64,000 bases of DNA. It comes from Gymnopus androsaceus JB14 (Eukaryota > Basidiomycota > Agaricomycetes > Agaricales > Omphalotaceae). Each line of letters opens with the position of its first letter. Position 1 is the stretch's first letter. This document shows positions 1 to 11,876 of this stretch, piece by piece. The stretch is from NCBI GenBank assembly GCA_009733575.1, contig ML769405.1, forward strand, positions 1 to 64,000, in the 5' to 3' direction. Both the position numbers and the translations under genes were made by a program. A model generated the notes under the pieces. That model did not search any database, was not told where the DNA came from, and saw only the letters and a list, made by a program, of their open reading frames with translations.

Positions 1-63
1 ACGAAAGACTCATGTCGAGTCGATCGATGACGTCACTATCGTAAGCGTCAGATCCTTTCAACA
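1..63 (-). repeat. Partial 3' LTR of the first copia element
   Basis: Only the last 63 plus-strand bases are inside the window. They match the outer end of the right LTR at about 6366-6428 without a difference. The boundary is set by the TG/CA rule, the plus strand ending in CAACA at 63, and by the adjacent polypurine tract read on the minus strand. Confidence 0.88.
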
Positions 64-80
64 CTCCCCCTCGCTAAGAG
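64..80 (-). other. Polypurine tract of the first copia element
   Basis: Read on the minus strand, the run immediately before the 3' LTR is purine-rich (core GCGAGGGGGAG). That is the expected position of the plus-strand primer in an LTR retrotransposon. The assignment rests on position and composition only. Confidence 0.6.
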
Positions 81-164
81 TAGTGATAGGGAATTAAGCT
101 TTAAGGACTTAGAACCACGTTCTAGTTTTTGATATGACTTAGCGTACGGTCATCGAAGATTTAT

Positions 165-3100
165 TCAAAGAAATGTAATGCCAAGAAGATCTCGGAATTT
201 CTTGAATTTAATCAATGCGAGATTCTTTGTCAGAATATCAGCAATGTTATCTTCTGTTCGAACATAGAATAGTTCGACATTTCCATTTTCAATTTTTTCC
301 CGAATATAGTGGAAACGAATATCAATGTGTTTCGTTCTTCTCTCTTGAATTGGATTAGAGGCGAGGAAGATGAACCTTGATTATCACCACATAACGGTAA
401 TGATTGAATAGGAATTCCGATCTCATTGAATAAAGATCGAAGCCACTCGAGTTGTCGACAGGAGTCGGACAATGCCATATATTCGGCTTCGGTGGACGAG
501 AGTGCAACAGTTTTCTGTTTATGGGAAACCCAACAGATTGGAGCAGCGGCCAATTGTATGATCATCCCAGTATGGGATTTTCGGTCATCTGGATCAGAGG
601 CCCAATCTGAATCACAGTATGCCATAAATCCTTCGTCGGAGTTACCGTCAAACACGATTTCATATTTCCGAGTATACATTAAGTAACGGACGATATGTGA
701 AGTGCTTTATTAAGGTGATCCGGACTTGGATTGGCTGAGTATTGACTCATTTTTATGACAGCGAAATCGATGTCAGGGCGTGTGCCAAGCATTAGATACA
801 ATAAAGATCCAATAACTTGTTGAAACTTTTGTCGGAGTTTCGGATCGACTTTTCCATTGTTTTCACGAGGATTCCATGAAGAAGGTAATGGTGTGTGAGC
901 GTCTTTAAAGTTTGACATCCCAAATCGTTTAATGATTTTATCGAGATAGTCACGTTGATCGAGGATCAACTTCTTTTTAGATCGATCTCTGTTTAATGCG
1001 CATTCCTAGGAACTCTTTAGGTTCACCAAGATCACGACATTCCCATTTTTTCATGAATTGCTCTTTTTTCTTCATTACCAGGGATTTGTCAGATCCCATG
1101 AAGAGAGCGTCGTCTACATATACAATGGCAATTACGGTTTTGCCTTTTTCTTTGAAGGTGTATACACCGCCATCTGAACTAGTGCGCTTGAATCCCAGTT
1201 TACCCATGGATTGATTCATTTCTTTCCACCAGGATAAGCCACTTTGTTTCAGACCGTATAATGAACGATGTAACCTCCAAACCTTGGTTTTGTCCTTAAC
1301 GAAACCTTCGGGTTGTTCCATATAGATTTCTTCATCAAGCTTGCCGTACAAATAAGCCTGTTTGACGTCTAAAGCCTGGATTTCCCAGTCTTCTAAAGCG
1401 GCTAAAGCGAGAAGAGTTCTAACGGTTTCAAATCGCGCAACTGGCGAAAACAACTCGTTATAATCGATACCAAATTGTTGTGAAAAGCCTTTAGCGACAA
1501 GTCGGGCTTTGTAGCGACCGTCTTTCTTTTTATTAAAGACCCAACGACATTTGATTGGTTTACGACCGTGAGGGATTTTGACTTCCTCAAATACTTTACG
1601 TTTGCGGAGTCCGTCCAGTTCTTCTTTACATGCATGATCCCATTTCGCCTGTTCATCAGCAGGTAGATGCCGATAATGCCGAGTAGAACTCCAGGCGTCA
1701 GGTGTACTTGAAAGGAAACTTTTAAGTTCCATTTCGTAAGTAAAAGGAATCGATTGCGAAAGTAAGAAGTTCTGTAATTCTACTCCCCCTTCCTGAACTA
1801 TACGAGAGAAGTTAATCTCTTCGAACCATGGTTCTTCCTGTTCACCATCATCATGATCTTCATCTTCCTGAATGGGAGATGCCGGTGGAGTGTCAAGATC
1901 TATAGGAGATGCATGACGATCGGGATCAATGATAGGTTGTGTACTTGTACTAGGCTCGTTTGGTTTAGGAACATTGACACGAACTTGATGTTTTTCTTCG
2001 ATCTTTTTATTTCGATCTACTTTTTGTCTAGTACGAGTGTCATTAAGAGTATTCTCTTTGACCTTTTGAGCTTGACGTTTCCAAGTAGAAGCCTTGCGAA
2101 TGTTTTCGCGAGTGGTAGGAATTAAACCAGGACGAATAGGAGCAGTTCGGGTGCGGACAGGATTTTTACTTTTCCATTCAGCAATAGCTTCCGGGTCGTA
2201 CCAATTAGGTTTAGGTGGGACCGGTGGAGGCTGTTCGTGAGGAATTTCATTATCATGAGGGGTAGGAGAACGTGGACGTTCCGGACTAGCTTCTCGTGAT
2301 GTGCGCCGAGATGTGGGTGCATTTGTATAAATGTCATCGGCATCATCCGGATCATTGTCAAAATTTCCTGGCTGTACAGGAGAATGATCTGGTTCATCGG
2401 GAGAAGTAAACGGGATATGACTAGGATCATAAGGATCATTGTCATCTGAAGATCCATTGTCAGCAGGATCATCAGTTGGTCGTGTTGGGGGTTTATCACT
2501 TGGTATGATAGGACTAGGTGTATTGGAGGGTTTGTGACTCTTGTCAGAATCGCGGCAGCGTGGAAACCAATCTTCAATAAAGCGAGCTTGAGCACCATAA
2601 TATAGCGCGTTATTACTATGCATGAAGATATATCCTTTGCTTCCTGTGTCGTAACCGATGAAAATCATTGCTTCGGAATGCGGGATAATTTATTTTTCCG
2701 CTGTGCACGTGGAATGAACACGTATGCACCACAACCAAATGTTCTGAAAGTAAGAGACATCCGGTTTGTTCCATAAGAAGATTTCTATAGGTGTCTTCCA
2801 ATTCAATCGACGGATCGGCGTGCGGTTGTATACATGCATAGATGTGGAATATGAAAATTCCCACCAAGAATCAGGACAGCAAGCGTGGTGTCGCATAGCT
2901 TCTGATTTATCTATTAAAGTGCGATGTATGCATTCAGCACGACCATTCTGTTGATGAACATGCGGTTCAGATTTATTGACCTCGATACCTTCCGTTTTGA
3001 GATAATTGATAAATTGATCCGATAAGAATTCTCCCCCTCGATCAATACGTATCTTTTTGATTTTACGTCCGGTTTGCTTTTCAGCCCATGCTTTAAATTG

Positions 3101-3860
3101 ATTAAAAGCGAGGAAAGCTTCGGACTTAAGACGTAATTTGACAGAGTAAGCGTAAGACAAATTATCATCCAAGAATGTGACTATATATTTAGATTTATGA
3201 TAAGACTGAATCGGTAATTCGGTCAAATCAAAGTGCACAAGTTCTAAGGGATGTTCGGCACATTTAGACGAAGAGGGGTATGATTTCTGAGGTTCTTTAC
3301 CAATAACACAACCTTTACAAATGTGTTTCTCAGTAGGAGTAGGTATCTTAGGAAGACCTTTGACGTTAGCAGGAGCATGCTTAAGGATTTCATTGCCTGG
3401 ATAGGCAAATCGGTTATGCCATAAGTTGTAATCGATAGAAACCATATTGACTATTTGTGCTTCAGGATTCAACACGTCAGTGTGAAGCCAGTGGAGCGAA
3501 TCACCAGTATTATATGGTTTTCCAGTCATAATGATTTTACGATTTGACTTATTGCGTATCTGACTTTGATCTCCATTAATGACTGTATAGCAGCCATTTT
3601 TATTTAATTGACCAATTGAAATAAGGCGATGTGGGCTATCGGGCTGGTAATACACTGGGTGTAACTTAGTCGTGTGGGTAACACCTGTTCCATTTTCGTG
3701 ACGAATATATACCGTTCCAGCGCCAAGTACATGCGAACGAGATTTCTTATCAGCAGATACAAGTGGAATTGGATTTCTCCATTCCTTGTAATCGGCGAAA
3801 TCTTCAATATTCGGAGTAAAGTGGTGTGAAGCGCCAGAATCAAGTAAGCCAAGACGTATC
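165..3860 (-). pseudogene. copia pol (protease, integrase, reverse transcriptase, RNase H), multiply frameshifted
   Basis: Domains in order on the minus strand follow. The protease core LDSGASHHFTP is near 3830. The integrase zinc region has the CKGC pair, but the usual second His is Tyr (FAYPG where LGHPG is normal). The integrase catalytic core spans about 2900-3230, with HFDLTE and later acidic residues. A proline- and acid-rich linker follows. Reverse transcriptase spans about 977-1700, with FSPVARFETVRTLLALAA and the YVDD active site. RNase H has CDSDWASDPDDRKS and STEAEYMALS at 430-620. Homology continues in another frame to a stop at 165-167, with a typical copia tail (DILTK). At least five frame changes make it non-functional. 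Some changes could be sequence errors. Confidence 0.9.
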
Positions 3861-5147
3861 ATACGTCGTTGCTTGTATTCTTACATTATTTTCAGGTAGT
3901 TCCTTACTCTCAGTAATTGCATGCATAAAATTAATATATTTTGCCTCATCAAGAGGCTCAGGCGTAAGTACAGAATCAAATAAATAAGAACTAGTTGCAT
4001 GGTACAAATGTTCGTGCAAAGTATCGTTATTTATAGTAGAAGATCTGTTTAGCCGATGCAATGAATTAGAGATTTTCTTTTTAAGGAAATTAAAAGGAAC
4101 TTGCCAGTAAGAGGTACGTTCATCGCCAGATCCGTACATTTCCTCGTCGTAATCATCGATTCTGGCAAAGCCATCATCAATGACAGATTGAGCCCAATCA
4201 GGCGGCAACTCTTGTTCCTCTATCTTCATATCTCTGAGGAGAGGATCGAGTTTGCCCGTGTAAGGGTCAATATCTTTAAGAGGATCGGCGGAGGATGAGA
4301 AGGAGGCGAAGTTAGCAACTGGGAGCGGATTGTCGGTGGAAGCTTCATTGGTGTGCGGTTTGCCTTTGCCTTTCCATTTCTTCTTCTGATTGCCTTTATC
4401 GTTATTGCCGCTATTGCCACCGGAGGAAGAAGCCTGTTGGTTCGAACCAGATGCATCAGTACTTTGCTTCTGCTTCTTTTGTTTCGACCAGGAGTTCTTC
4501 GATTTGCGCTTCTTGTTCACCGTAGATAGGTGAGAAGCGAGCGATGTGGCGTTGGAGCGGCGACGATTGTATTCATCCTGAATCTTGGGGATGATGGCAG
4601 CTAAAGTGAGATTTGTGCCAGTATGTTGGCTCAACATCGTCATTGCTAAACCATCCCAAGCACGAGGAAGTGCGGCGAGAAGAATCATGGCTTTGACTGG
4701 TTCTGACAAGGTGAGACCGGAGGCATTGAGGCGGCCGAAGATCGAAGTGAGGGTGGCGATCGGCATAGCCGGATCGGAGTTCTCAGCGATCTCAAAACCA
4801 ATGGCCTCTCGGAAGATTCCGAAGAGTCCAGCGGCGCCAGGAGTACCATAGGTGGTCTCAAGTTGTTGCCAGGTCAATCTGGCAGTGGCCTTGATTGCCA
4901 TTTGCCTAATGTGGTTAGGCAGGCGGAGAGAGATGGCACCGATGGCGGCACCGTCATTCTCATCCCAGGCATCAAGAGCATCCTGATTGGCAGCAGGATT
5001 GCCAGTAGGAGACGGGCGAACCTTAGTGCCAGAGGCATGTCCGAAAAGTTTTTGGACTTGAAGGTAAGCCTTCATTCCAGACGACCAATCGTTGTAGTTG
5101 GAACCGTCGAAGAGGGGAACAGCGTTGATAGCAGAGGTGGAAGACAT
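3840..5147 (-). CDS. copia Gag-like protein (UBN2/retrotran_gag type)
   Basis: An open frame of about 435 residues starts at the Met of MSSTSAINAVPLFDG. I prefer this Met to one 12 codons upstream because the SAINAVPLFDGSNYNDW block is the conserved start of copia Gag proteins. The helical UBN2-like region (WDENDGAAIGAISLRL, TARLTWQQLETTYG, LPRAWDGL) is followed by a basic and Ser/Gly/Gln-rich tail of about 100 residues. I see no CCHC zinc knuckle. The frame ends in TTYDTSWLT, one base out of register with the protease start (LLDSGAS), so gag and pol were probably one frame before a single-base change near 3850. Confidence 0.85.
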   Translation of the reverse strand: MSSTSAINAVPLFDGSNYNDWSSGMKAYLQVQKLFGHASGTKVRPSPTGNPAANQDALDAWDENDGAAIGAISLRLPNHIRQMAIKATARLTWQQLETTYGTPGAAGLFGIFREAIGFEIAENSDPAMPIATLTSIFGRLNASGLTLSEPVKAMILLAALPRAWDGLAMTMLSQHTGTNLTLAAIIPKIQDEYNRRRSNATSLASHLSTVNKKRKSKNSWSKQKKQKQSTDASGSNQQASSSGGNSGNNDKGNQKKKWKGKGKPHTNEASTDNPLPVANFASFSSSADPLKDIDPYTGKLDPLLRDMKIEEQELPPDWAQSVIDDGFARIDDYDEEMYGSGDERTSYWQVPFNFLKKKISNSLHRLNRSSTINNDTLHEHLYHATSSYLFDSVLTPEPLDEAKYINFMHAITESKELPENNVRIQATTYDTSWLT

Positions 5148-5255
5148 TGTGATTCTGGATATGAACTTGTCAGTAACGATCAATTAAGATGTTTGACATG
5201 TTCAAGATTATGAATCTCAGATTCACTTGACTTCGGTGATTACCCATTTAGACTT

Positions 5256-6428
5256 TGTTGTGGTGTGATCGCAGTTTGTTTATATCCATCCATTTTCCAT
5301 CTCTGATCGGGTCATACACATCCCGCATCAGCAAGTTTTGAACTATATACTAAAACCATATGCCAAGAGAAAACCGTTTGAATCGTCATAGCTCGTGTTT
5401 TCTTTACCAGTAAAATCATTTAAGATTTAAGGTTCAGAAAGCGAGTATTCAGATCTAATAGGTGTTTAAGGGACTTAAGGCAATATGGGGGAATACTACA
5501 GTAGGAGGCCAAGAAACTCTCACGTGTTTGCAATTGCCCAGCCTACGTGCATATGCTTTTGATTATTCACATAGCGGCAGAAGTCTACCTGGGAGCAGGA
5601 ATTGGCCCGCAAACAGCCCTAAATGAATAGGAACTGCCAAAAGTTCGTTCAACGTGGAGTGCCTGTGTATATACAGTGTAGGTAATTATTAGTTCAATTG
5701 AAGAAGCCTTATATATTTTAGGCTCTTCCGGAAAGGAGGTAACAAAGCGTATCACTGATTACCTTTATACACCCAAACCCGAAGCCACTAATCATCGTGC
5801 CTAATGTCTACGAGGTAGGACCAGATGAGTTCGTTAACGCGATCAACCATTTATCAAAGACGCAATGGTGTAACGACCTTCGTCGAGCAAATCCGGGGCC
5901 CATAACCTGTTGAAGCAGACATATGATCAACAAATGGTGAGATTCATTACTCAACTGATTATGTAGCAAGTAGACTGGTCTGGAGGACTAGTTGGAGAGC
6001 GAAGAGTTCTTGTATAGACAAGTAGTAGTACAACTGAGTGTGCTAAGGAGTACGGATACTAGGTACAGTATTTATACTAAATACGACTACAACTATACAG
6101 TATCATAGTAAGGTGGCTTAGGGCATAGGGTACGATCATAATGGTTCAACAGCATGTAAGTACGATGTAAGATCGAGTAATTACAACTACGTTCGACTAC
6201 TATTGTATTGAACAGTTCATATGCTTCATAAGCGTATGTATCATATTTATAGAACTAGCGAATGGCATAATTACAGTGTCTTGCATGCTTATAGAGCAAA
6301 TACAAAGACAGTGCTGTTGCCTTATGTAGCGCAGCTACAAAGGTGTTTCAAGGAGTATTAACGGAACGAAAGACTCATGTCGAGTCGATCGATGACGTCA
6401 CTATCGTAAGCGTCAGATCCTTTCAACA
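5256..6428 (-). repeat. 5' LTR of the first copia element (inner boundary tentative)
   Basis: The outer end at 6428 is fixed by identity with bases 1-63. The inner end is placed at 5256 because the plus strand there reads TGTTG, the inverse of the terminal CAACA. That gives a 1173-base LTR with TG...CA ends. No convincing primer-binding site was found next to it, so the inner end may be off by tens of bases. It contains no coding frame; several TATA-like runs are present but none can be assigned. Confidence 0.55.
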
Positions 6429-6430
6429 CT

Positions 6431-8000
6431 ACCGCCGTACTTTGATTGGTGTATAATCAAAAACTAAGCCAGAGAGCGCAGATAGCTATGTAATGTCCCC
6501 TGTCAAGTTGTTAGTGTGGAACCCCTGCAGAGTTACCTTCTGCAAGCAAGATAATCCATTGCAAAAAGACAGTGATCCACCATCATCTGGCTACCACTGT
6601 GAGAGGACCATAGACCTGAACCCAGAAGCACTGAGATAGTCCTTTGTCCCGCCATAACCACTCAATAGAAGATTTTTGAGGTTTGGAAGGACATGCTGGT
6701 CTTTGGAGCAATCACAAATCATTGCTTGAATTAGAAGATGCAGATTGAAACCATTGGGGTGAATTTTGAGCAAGCGGATTGTAGGGAAGAGGTAGAGTAT
6801 CCCAATCAGCTTCTCCGTGATGATTTCCACTTCATGGCTACACAATATATGAAGATTCAAAGACGACAGTGCAGTCGAAGAGCGCTGCTGAAACGCGGTC
6901 ACATCTGTAAAAAGGCTACCCAAATTGAAGCTGAGATAATCAAGAGACAATTGCTCAAGAACAGGGGTAGTAATGCAGCGTAAGACATTGTCAGCTGTAT
7001 CATAGCAGCAGGTAACTTCAAGTGACCTCAATGTAGGCAGAAGAACGGATGGGCGCGTGCTGAATGGTAATGGTAGATCGATTTCAAGTTTGACCAGTTG
7101 TTTGCACCGCGGTAGTATATCTACAAACATCACGTCGAAACGATCTCCCATATCGACATTCAGCAACATCAATTGTTCTGCAGGTAGTGCCAACAATTCT
7201 AGAAGAAAGGCATCGTTGAGTTCAACCTGTCGCAACTTGGGTGCACCTAAGAACACCTCGACTTTTCGAGGGAAAAGGTCCACCATATTTTTTATAGTGT
7301 CATCCTCATCTTCGAAGATCGTAAGAGATATTTCTTCCACTGGCAAAGATAGCAGCGAAGAGGAGGGCGACAGATGAAGGATGGGGAGAAACAACGATGG
7401 ATGTCCTATTACATCCAGTAACCGAACCTTGTGACTGAACTGTGGTAGGATGTACTCCAAGAATTGCTTTCCCCTTGCTGTAAAAACGTCTCTGGACCCC
7501 GGATCATATTCCTCCACATGGAAGTCAAGATATAAATTGAGAGGAACCGTTCGACACCGAGTGATCCAGTCCTTGACCCATATGAGCTCTGGTCCCAGAA
7601 CTACGTCTTCCAATGAAATGCATAGCGTGGACCAAAGTCGAGGAGTAGCATGAGCGGCCTTTCTCCAAGCCACACAAACACTGGAAAGTATGAACACATG
7701 GGATACAGTACTGTCGGTTTCCTACTCGGGATCTTCTAAAAATAGCGTGAATATTTCCATGAGGATCTCCAAGGGAGCTCGACGAACAGGAGCTAGAAAG
7801 TTTCTGAGTGAAGCAATCTCAACGAGTTTCGCGTCTTTCTGACGCGTCAACTCGAAGATCTTAGCACTAGGTTCGTTCATTCGATCTTCGATGGTCTGTA
7901 CCAGAGTCTCTGCTTCGGAGATACGAGTGCGAAGGAAGGAAATGGCGTTCGGTTCAAGCCAATGGGATCCTCTATGCGGAATTGATTGTCTGCAGATCAC
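6431..8000 (-). pseudogene. F-box-like family pseudogene (copy A)
   Basis: The N-terminal part (7722-8000) has the family block WLEPNAISFLRTRISEAE, the coiled-coil segment and the F-box core LAPVRRAPLEILMEIF. The remainder (6591-7697) has the leucine-rich C-terminal region. The two parts are in different frames, joined near 7710. The conserved VLSRWWPD motif is broken by a TGG-to-TAG change at 6588-6590, and a second in-frame stop lies further on. The 5' end has an indel relative to the family start MAQYLQSRIED. Homology ends in YTPIKVRR followed by a stop abutting the copia LTR at 6428. In intact relatives the F-box would bind Skp1 of an SCF ubiquitin ligase; this copy is dead. Confidence 0.85.
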
Positions 8001-8562
8001 AATATTGATATTCTCGGAAAGAGTTCTTTATCGACACCGCCGAAATCGTATGAATTAATAACGATGCTCCGCCAAGACAAGAACGCTCCTCCAACATGGG
8101 CCACGGTGGAGAGCTGTGAAGAGATTCTGGGTCGAATGCAATAAAGTACAGCGATAACATGATGGTCACGGTGCTTGGGAAGAATAGAACATCGAGGGCC
8201 TAACAGCCTATCACTTAGAGTCAGACGAACCCACTAGTGAAATTTCCTTGACGTATTATCATTTTTGTTTACTTTTACTACTGACTTCCTCTCGACCTAA
8301 ATGTACGCAAACGTCTTACCAAACACTATATCAGTGTAAAAGATACGCTCGACGCCTGGCTAGAGGCAGAACAACTCGATTGCGACAACGCATGTCCATA
8401 ATTATTATCTGTATCGTTTCGAATACATAAGCATCAGTAGTACAATGCATAGTCTTGAATCGGGGAAGAGGAGGAGTAGGAATTAGGCAGCAAGGATTTT
8501 ATAAGATCAATGTCGGAGTAGCAATGGAAGTAATAATAGAAAAAACCACACACAAAAAAAAA
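8001..8562. other. Intergenic, no gene supported
   Basis: The stretch lies between F-box pseudogene A and F-box gene B. It should contain the degraded 5' region of A (minus strand) and the 3' end of B. Short open frames here have no family resemblance and no recognisable start or splice context. Confidence 0.5.
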
Positions 8563-10194
8563 TCACGAACTTTGACCGACAACCACAACCCTCATACCCT
8601 CTTCTTCGAGATACTTCAAAGGTCCGTATACTTCTTCGTCAACAACTCGTTTTGTGAAACGCATAACCACCGAACGGAGGCATGCCATTCTACCATTCGA
8701 ATTCATTGAATCCGAGTCAGATGTATAGCCGTCAAGGAACCACCTCGACGAGACCATATCGACGAAATCTCTGTCATTGAAAGCTTCCTGAGCCTCAGCA
8801 CTAGTAGTCAGTGAAAGAGTCTGCAGCCTTTTCACCAAGACTGAAAACATTGTGACAGAGCTTGTGCGAGGGATAGCATGCAGACTTTGCACAAGTAGCG
8901 ATGTTACAGGCCTTGGAGAAGTGGTGTTGGAATCATCTATGGTGAGATGATGGAGAGAAGGAAGGCGACGAAGAAGATCGATGAGGTCTGAGTCCAAAAG
9001 AGGAATAAATTTGATTGAAAGAGTAGTGAGTTGGAAAGATGAACGAGATGTAAAGCCATTGACCATGTCTCTTGGCCATGGATCCTTATATCCACTTATG
9101 CCTTCAACGGAAAGAGAGGTTAGAGCAGGGCATGTGAGGGATGCAAATATCACATTGGCCAACCTCTCGGGCTCTGTATAAGATGTTGGTCTGAAGGTAA
9201 GTGCGAGCTTCTGGACAGAGGGAGCAGCTATCGGAGGCGAACAAAGTTTGACAGCACCTGCAGCGTCTGGGAACTGGTGAAAGCACAATTCCTGGAGACT
9301 ATGCATCTCAAAGATATGCTTCATCGCATCCTCGCATTGAGCAAAATCAAGCTCAGTAATCTGCCTCCATGGGAACTTCCGCTGCTGCATATCTTCCCAA
9401 CTTGTAATGCGGCTAAGGCCTAGAACCTTCAGATTTGACGCATGTTGAAAGCGATTCAGAGATCTTTCTTTGTAAAAGAAGATATTGGGGATTAAGAGCT
9501 GTTCCAATACTGGAAAATTGGAAGGGTTCTGAGCCATCATGGCTTCATAAATAGAATGCCGTTGTGTGTTGAATTTCTTCCAGCGATGACTGCATGCAGC
9601 AAGCTTAGCGCAGACTTCTAGATGGTCCGCCTGTAGCTCAGACTCTCCAGAACCCATCGAAAGAATTTCCAGTGTGAGCGGAGATTGTTTCGAAGAATCA
9701 AGGTAAATATCCAAGATAGGCAAACCTGGTAAATGAAGAGGTTTTGTCCACAGTTGGAGTCGGATACGGGACCAAAGATCAGGATAAGACTGCGCGAGAT
9801 CTCGCCATCGCGAACATATGCTGCTGATTGCCAATGCGGGCATGGTCTGCAGCTTTTTCGATGTAAGCTCGTTCATCTCGCATGCAGAATCGAAGATGCG
9901 GAGGATGATCTCGTTGGGCAGTCTACGAATGGGCGATTGCAGAAAGCGCAGAGAAACTTTGTACTCCTCTAAACGCTTGCGCTGATTTTGTAAAGCGATC
10001 ATACGCGACTGTAGACGACGGAACTCGGCGTCACAGTCCTCCAAATCCTTGTCAACATCCGCGAGCGCTCGGGAAATTTCAGCCTCGGACTGGACTCCGG
10101 AGCCATACTCTGAGCGTAACTTTTGACGTATCTCCTCAAAATCCACATTTGTCCGGAGTTGAAAGTTCACTTGTCGCGGGTTGGATGGAGACAT
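8563..10194 (-). CDS. F-box-like protein, divergent intact member (copy B)
   Basis: A single uninterrupted frame of 543 residues starts at MSPSNPRQVNF. Residues about 35-75 form a coiled coil (ISRALADVDKDLEDCDAEFRR). The F-box-like core follows at about residues 82-115 (SPIRRLPNEIILRIFDSACEMN, then ISSICSRWRDLAQSYPDLWSRI). A long leucine-rich region of irregular LRR character runs to the C-terminus. The architecture is coiled coil, F-box, LRR-like solenoid, the same as the tandem family, but the residue sequence is much more distant. By family knowledge it is a candidate substrate receptor of an SCF (Skp1-Cul1-F-box) ubiquitin ligase; the substrate is unknown. No intron is needed. Confidence 0.87.
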   Translation of the reverse strand: MSPSNPRQVNFQLRTNVDFEEIRQKLRSEYGSGVQSEAEISRALADVDKDLEDCDAEFRRLQSRMIALQNQRKRLEEYKVSLRFLQSPIRRLPNEIILRIFDSACEMNELTSKKLQTMPALAISSICSRWRDLAQSYPDLWSRIRLQLWTKPLHLPGLPILDIYLDSSKQSPLTLEILSMGSGESELQADHLEVCAKLAACSHRWKKFNTQRHSIYEAMMAQNPSNFPVLEQLLIPNIFFYKERSLNRFQHASNLKVLGLSRITSWEDMQQRKFPWRQITELDFAQCEDAMKHIFEMHSLQELCFHQFPDAAGAVKLCSPPIAAPSVQKLALTFRPTSYTEPERLANVIFASLTCPALTSLSVEGISGYKDPWPRDMVNGFTSRSSFQLTTLSIKFIPLLDSDLIDLLRRLPSLHHLTIDDSNTTSPRPVTSLLVQSLHAIPRTSSVTMFSVLVKRLQTLSLTTSAEAQEAFNDRDFVDMVSSRWFLDGYTSDSDSMNSNGRMACLRSVVMRFTKRVVDEEVYGPLKYLEEEGMRVVVVGQSS

Positions 10195-11384
10195 CCCGAC
10201 ACTGACCGAAGGGAAGGGAGGGTTCTATAATGATCGGACAAAAATGAACTGAAACCTTACAATTTTTTCTCACGGTCTCGCAGTTGATATTCCCGACTCT
10301 TGCTTCCGCGTTTCTTTTCGTCTGCCCCCATCGTCTTCTTCAGTCGTAGACTTTAGACCCATACAATCAATAAAAAATGCCTACTATCTATCAAATTTAT
10401 CTTGTGTTCTTGTGCTCGTTGCCAACTTGGTCATTACCAGTGTCTGATGATTCACTTAAACAGAACCTCAGTTCAATTAAACTGTCTGTTATGCAGACTC
10501 TTATCCCTCAGCGCTTGAATAAAGCTGCACTTGTTGATTAGATTATACTGAAATAGTGCTCTGCTTGTTACTCTTTTCAAGGAAATCAAGACTGCTATCA
10601 GGCTACTTGCCATGGCTTCCATACTGAGTCTGGCTCTGCAATATACAGTGCACTTACTCAATCCTTGTTGTTTGAAGTTGTTCAGGATTGCATAATTCCA
10701 ACTTCTCGCTCCTCATTGCCGCACCGCAGGACAGTCTCGCGATGTGCTTGCACTGCGCAGTCATCGAAAGGTGGTCCCTTAAATCTTCTAGTACACCCGG
10801 TCCCTTCTTAGACCACATTTATGTTTACTTGGCTTACTGCACTGTAAAGGTTGGCATTTAGTTTGAATGAGTTCTTATTGGCTCTGACCTTACAAAAAAA
10901 AAAAAAAGGATTGCAGAATTCATTTGCTTTTTAGCAGACAAATGCACACTCCAATGTACCTACTGCTGGCATTCTCCACCTTGCATTGGCCAACATGCTT
11001 ACAGCTCAGAGCACCTTAACCACACCAGGTACTCTACAGCAACTTTCAGTTAATTGGTCAAACAGTGCCATGCCTGGGCTGTTGTTGAGTAAATTATGTT
11101 GTCATTATTGAGGCAGACATCAGGACCATGTTTATGACCTTACGTGTTGACCTGCAATGTGGAGGACCTTTACTGATTCTGCAACTTGGAACTTGCAATG
11201 GGGATCAAGGCAGGAAGGTTTCAACTTGCCTGCATAGTGGACAATCACTGGCATCTGTGAGTACTCACAGTGTCCTCTCGAAGACACCTGGACTATACAT
11301 GCAAAGTAGTTTCTTGATCTGCTCTTACTAATGAATTTCTTGAGCGTGGGCTTTGAACGTTTGTTGATTTAAATAATGGTGCAT
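10195..11384. other. Gene-poor intergenic DNA
   Basis: The first 150 bases should be the promoter and 5' UTR of the minus-strand F-box gene B. Beyond that no frame looks coding. An A13 run lies near 10894-10907 and the composition is TG/CA-rich, unlike the flanking genes. Nothing else could be assigned. Confidence 0.5.
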
Positions 11385-11876
11385 CAAGGGGCTGCAAAGA
11401 ATTGAGCGCCCAACCGGGGGTCGGTTAGTTAGTCTGGCTGTCAGGCCAGAAAAAAAAAAAGTTCGACACCCCTCTAAATGGGTGATTTGGGGCATTTTGG
11501 GACCTCCCTAGTCCATTGCACTTACCACCAGATGTCTGATTGAGCTCCTCCCTCTTGATTCCTCCATTTCTGGTAATTTTTACAGAAGACAGTCACCTTT
11601 TTGTCACACCAGTCACATAGTGTTAGATAGTCCTAAGTTCCAATGCTTCAGTGAGAATGTTTTCTAAGAGGTGTCCATTCAAGATTCATAGTGTACAGTC
11701 TATAAAAAGCTTGGGATAGTCTGACTGGCAGCTCTGAGGCAGAAAAATATAATATCTAATCTTGATTTACTATATATGATGCATGGGAATGCTTATGTAG
11801 TTAGTTAGTCCGACCAAAAGTCTAGTTCCAAAAAGTTCAACCTGCGGTCAACTTTTTGAAAGTTTGCAGCCCCTTG
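11385..11876. mobile_element. hAT-like MITE (non-autonomous DNA transposon)
   Basis: The ends are perfect 14-base inverted repeats: CAAGGGGCTGCAAA at 11385-11398 and its complement at 11863-11876. The flanking 8-mers are tggtgcat (11377-11384) and cagtgcat (11877-11884), agreeing at 6 of 8 positions, as expected for an aged 8-base hAT target duplication. Sub-terminal segments also mirror each other (ggtcggttagttagtc near 11415 and its near-complement near 11805). The 492-base interior has no coding frame. Superfamily assignment rests on target-site length and the CA-GGG-type end. Confidence 0.7.

Larger units (their letters stand above)
1..6428 (-). mobile_element. Ty1/copia LTR retrotransposon, decayed, left LTR cut by the window edge
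   Basis: The element is read on the minus strand. The first 63 bases of the window reappear at the other end (about 6366-6428), so they are the outer ends of two direct LTRs. On the minus strand each LTR begins TGTTGAAAGG. Between them lie gag (3840-5183) and pol (about 165-3860) in the copia order protease, integrase, reverse transcriptase, RNase H. A purine-rich tract sits just inside the 3' LTR (64-80). The pol reading frame is broken at about 3850, 2750, 970, 680 and 370, so this copy cannot make a full polyprotein. The base after the right LTR starts ctacc, one half of a possible 5-base target duplication; its partner lies outside the window. Confidence 0.93.
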
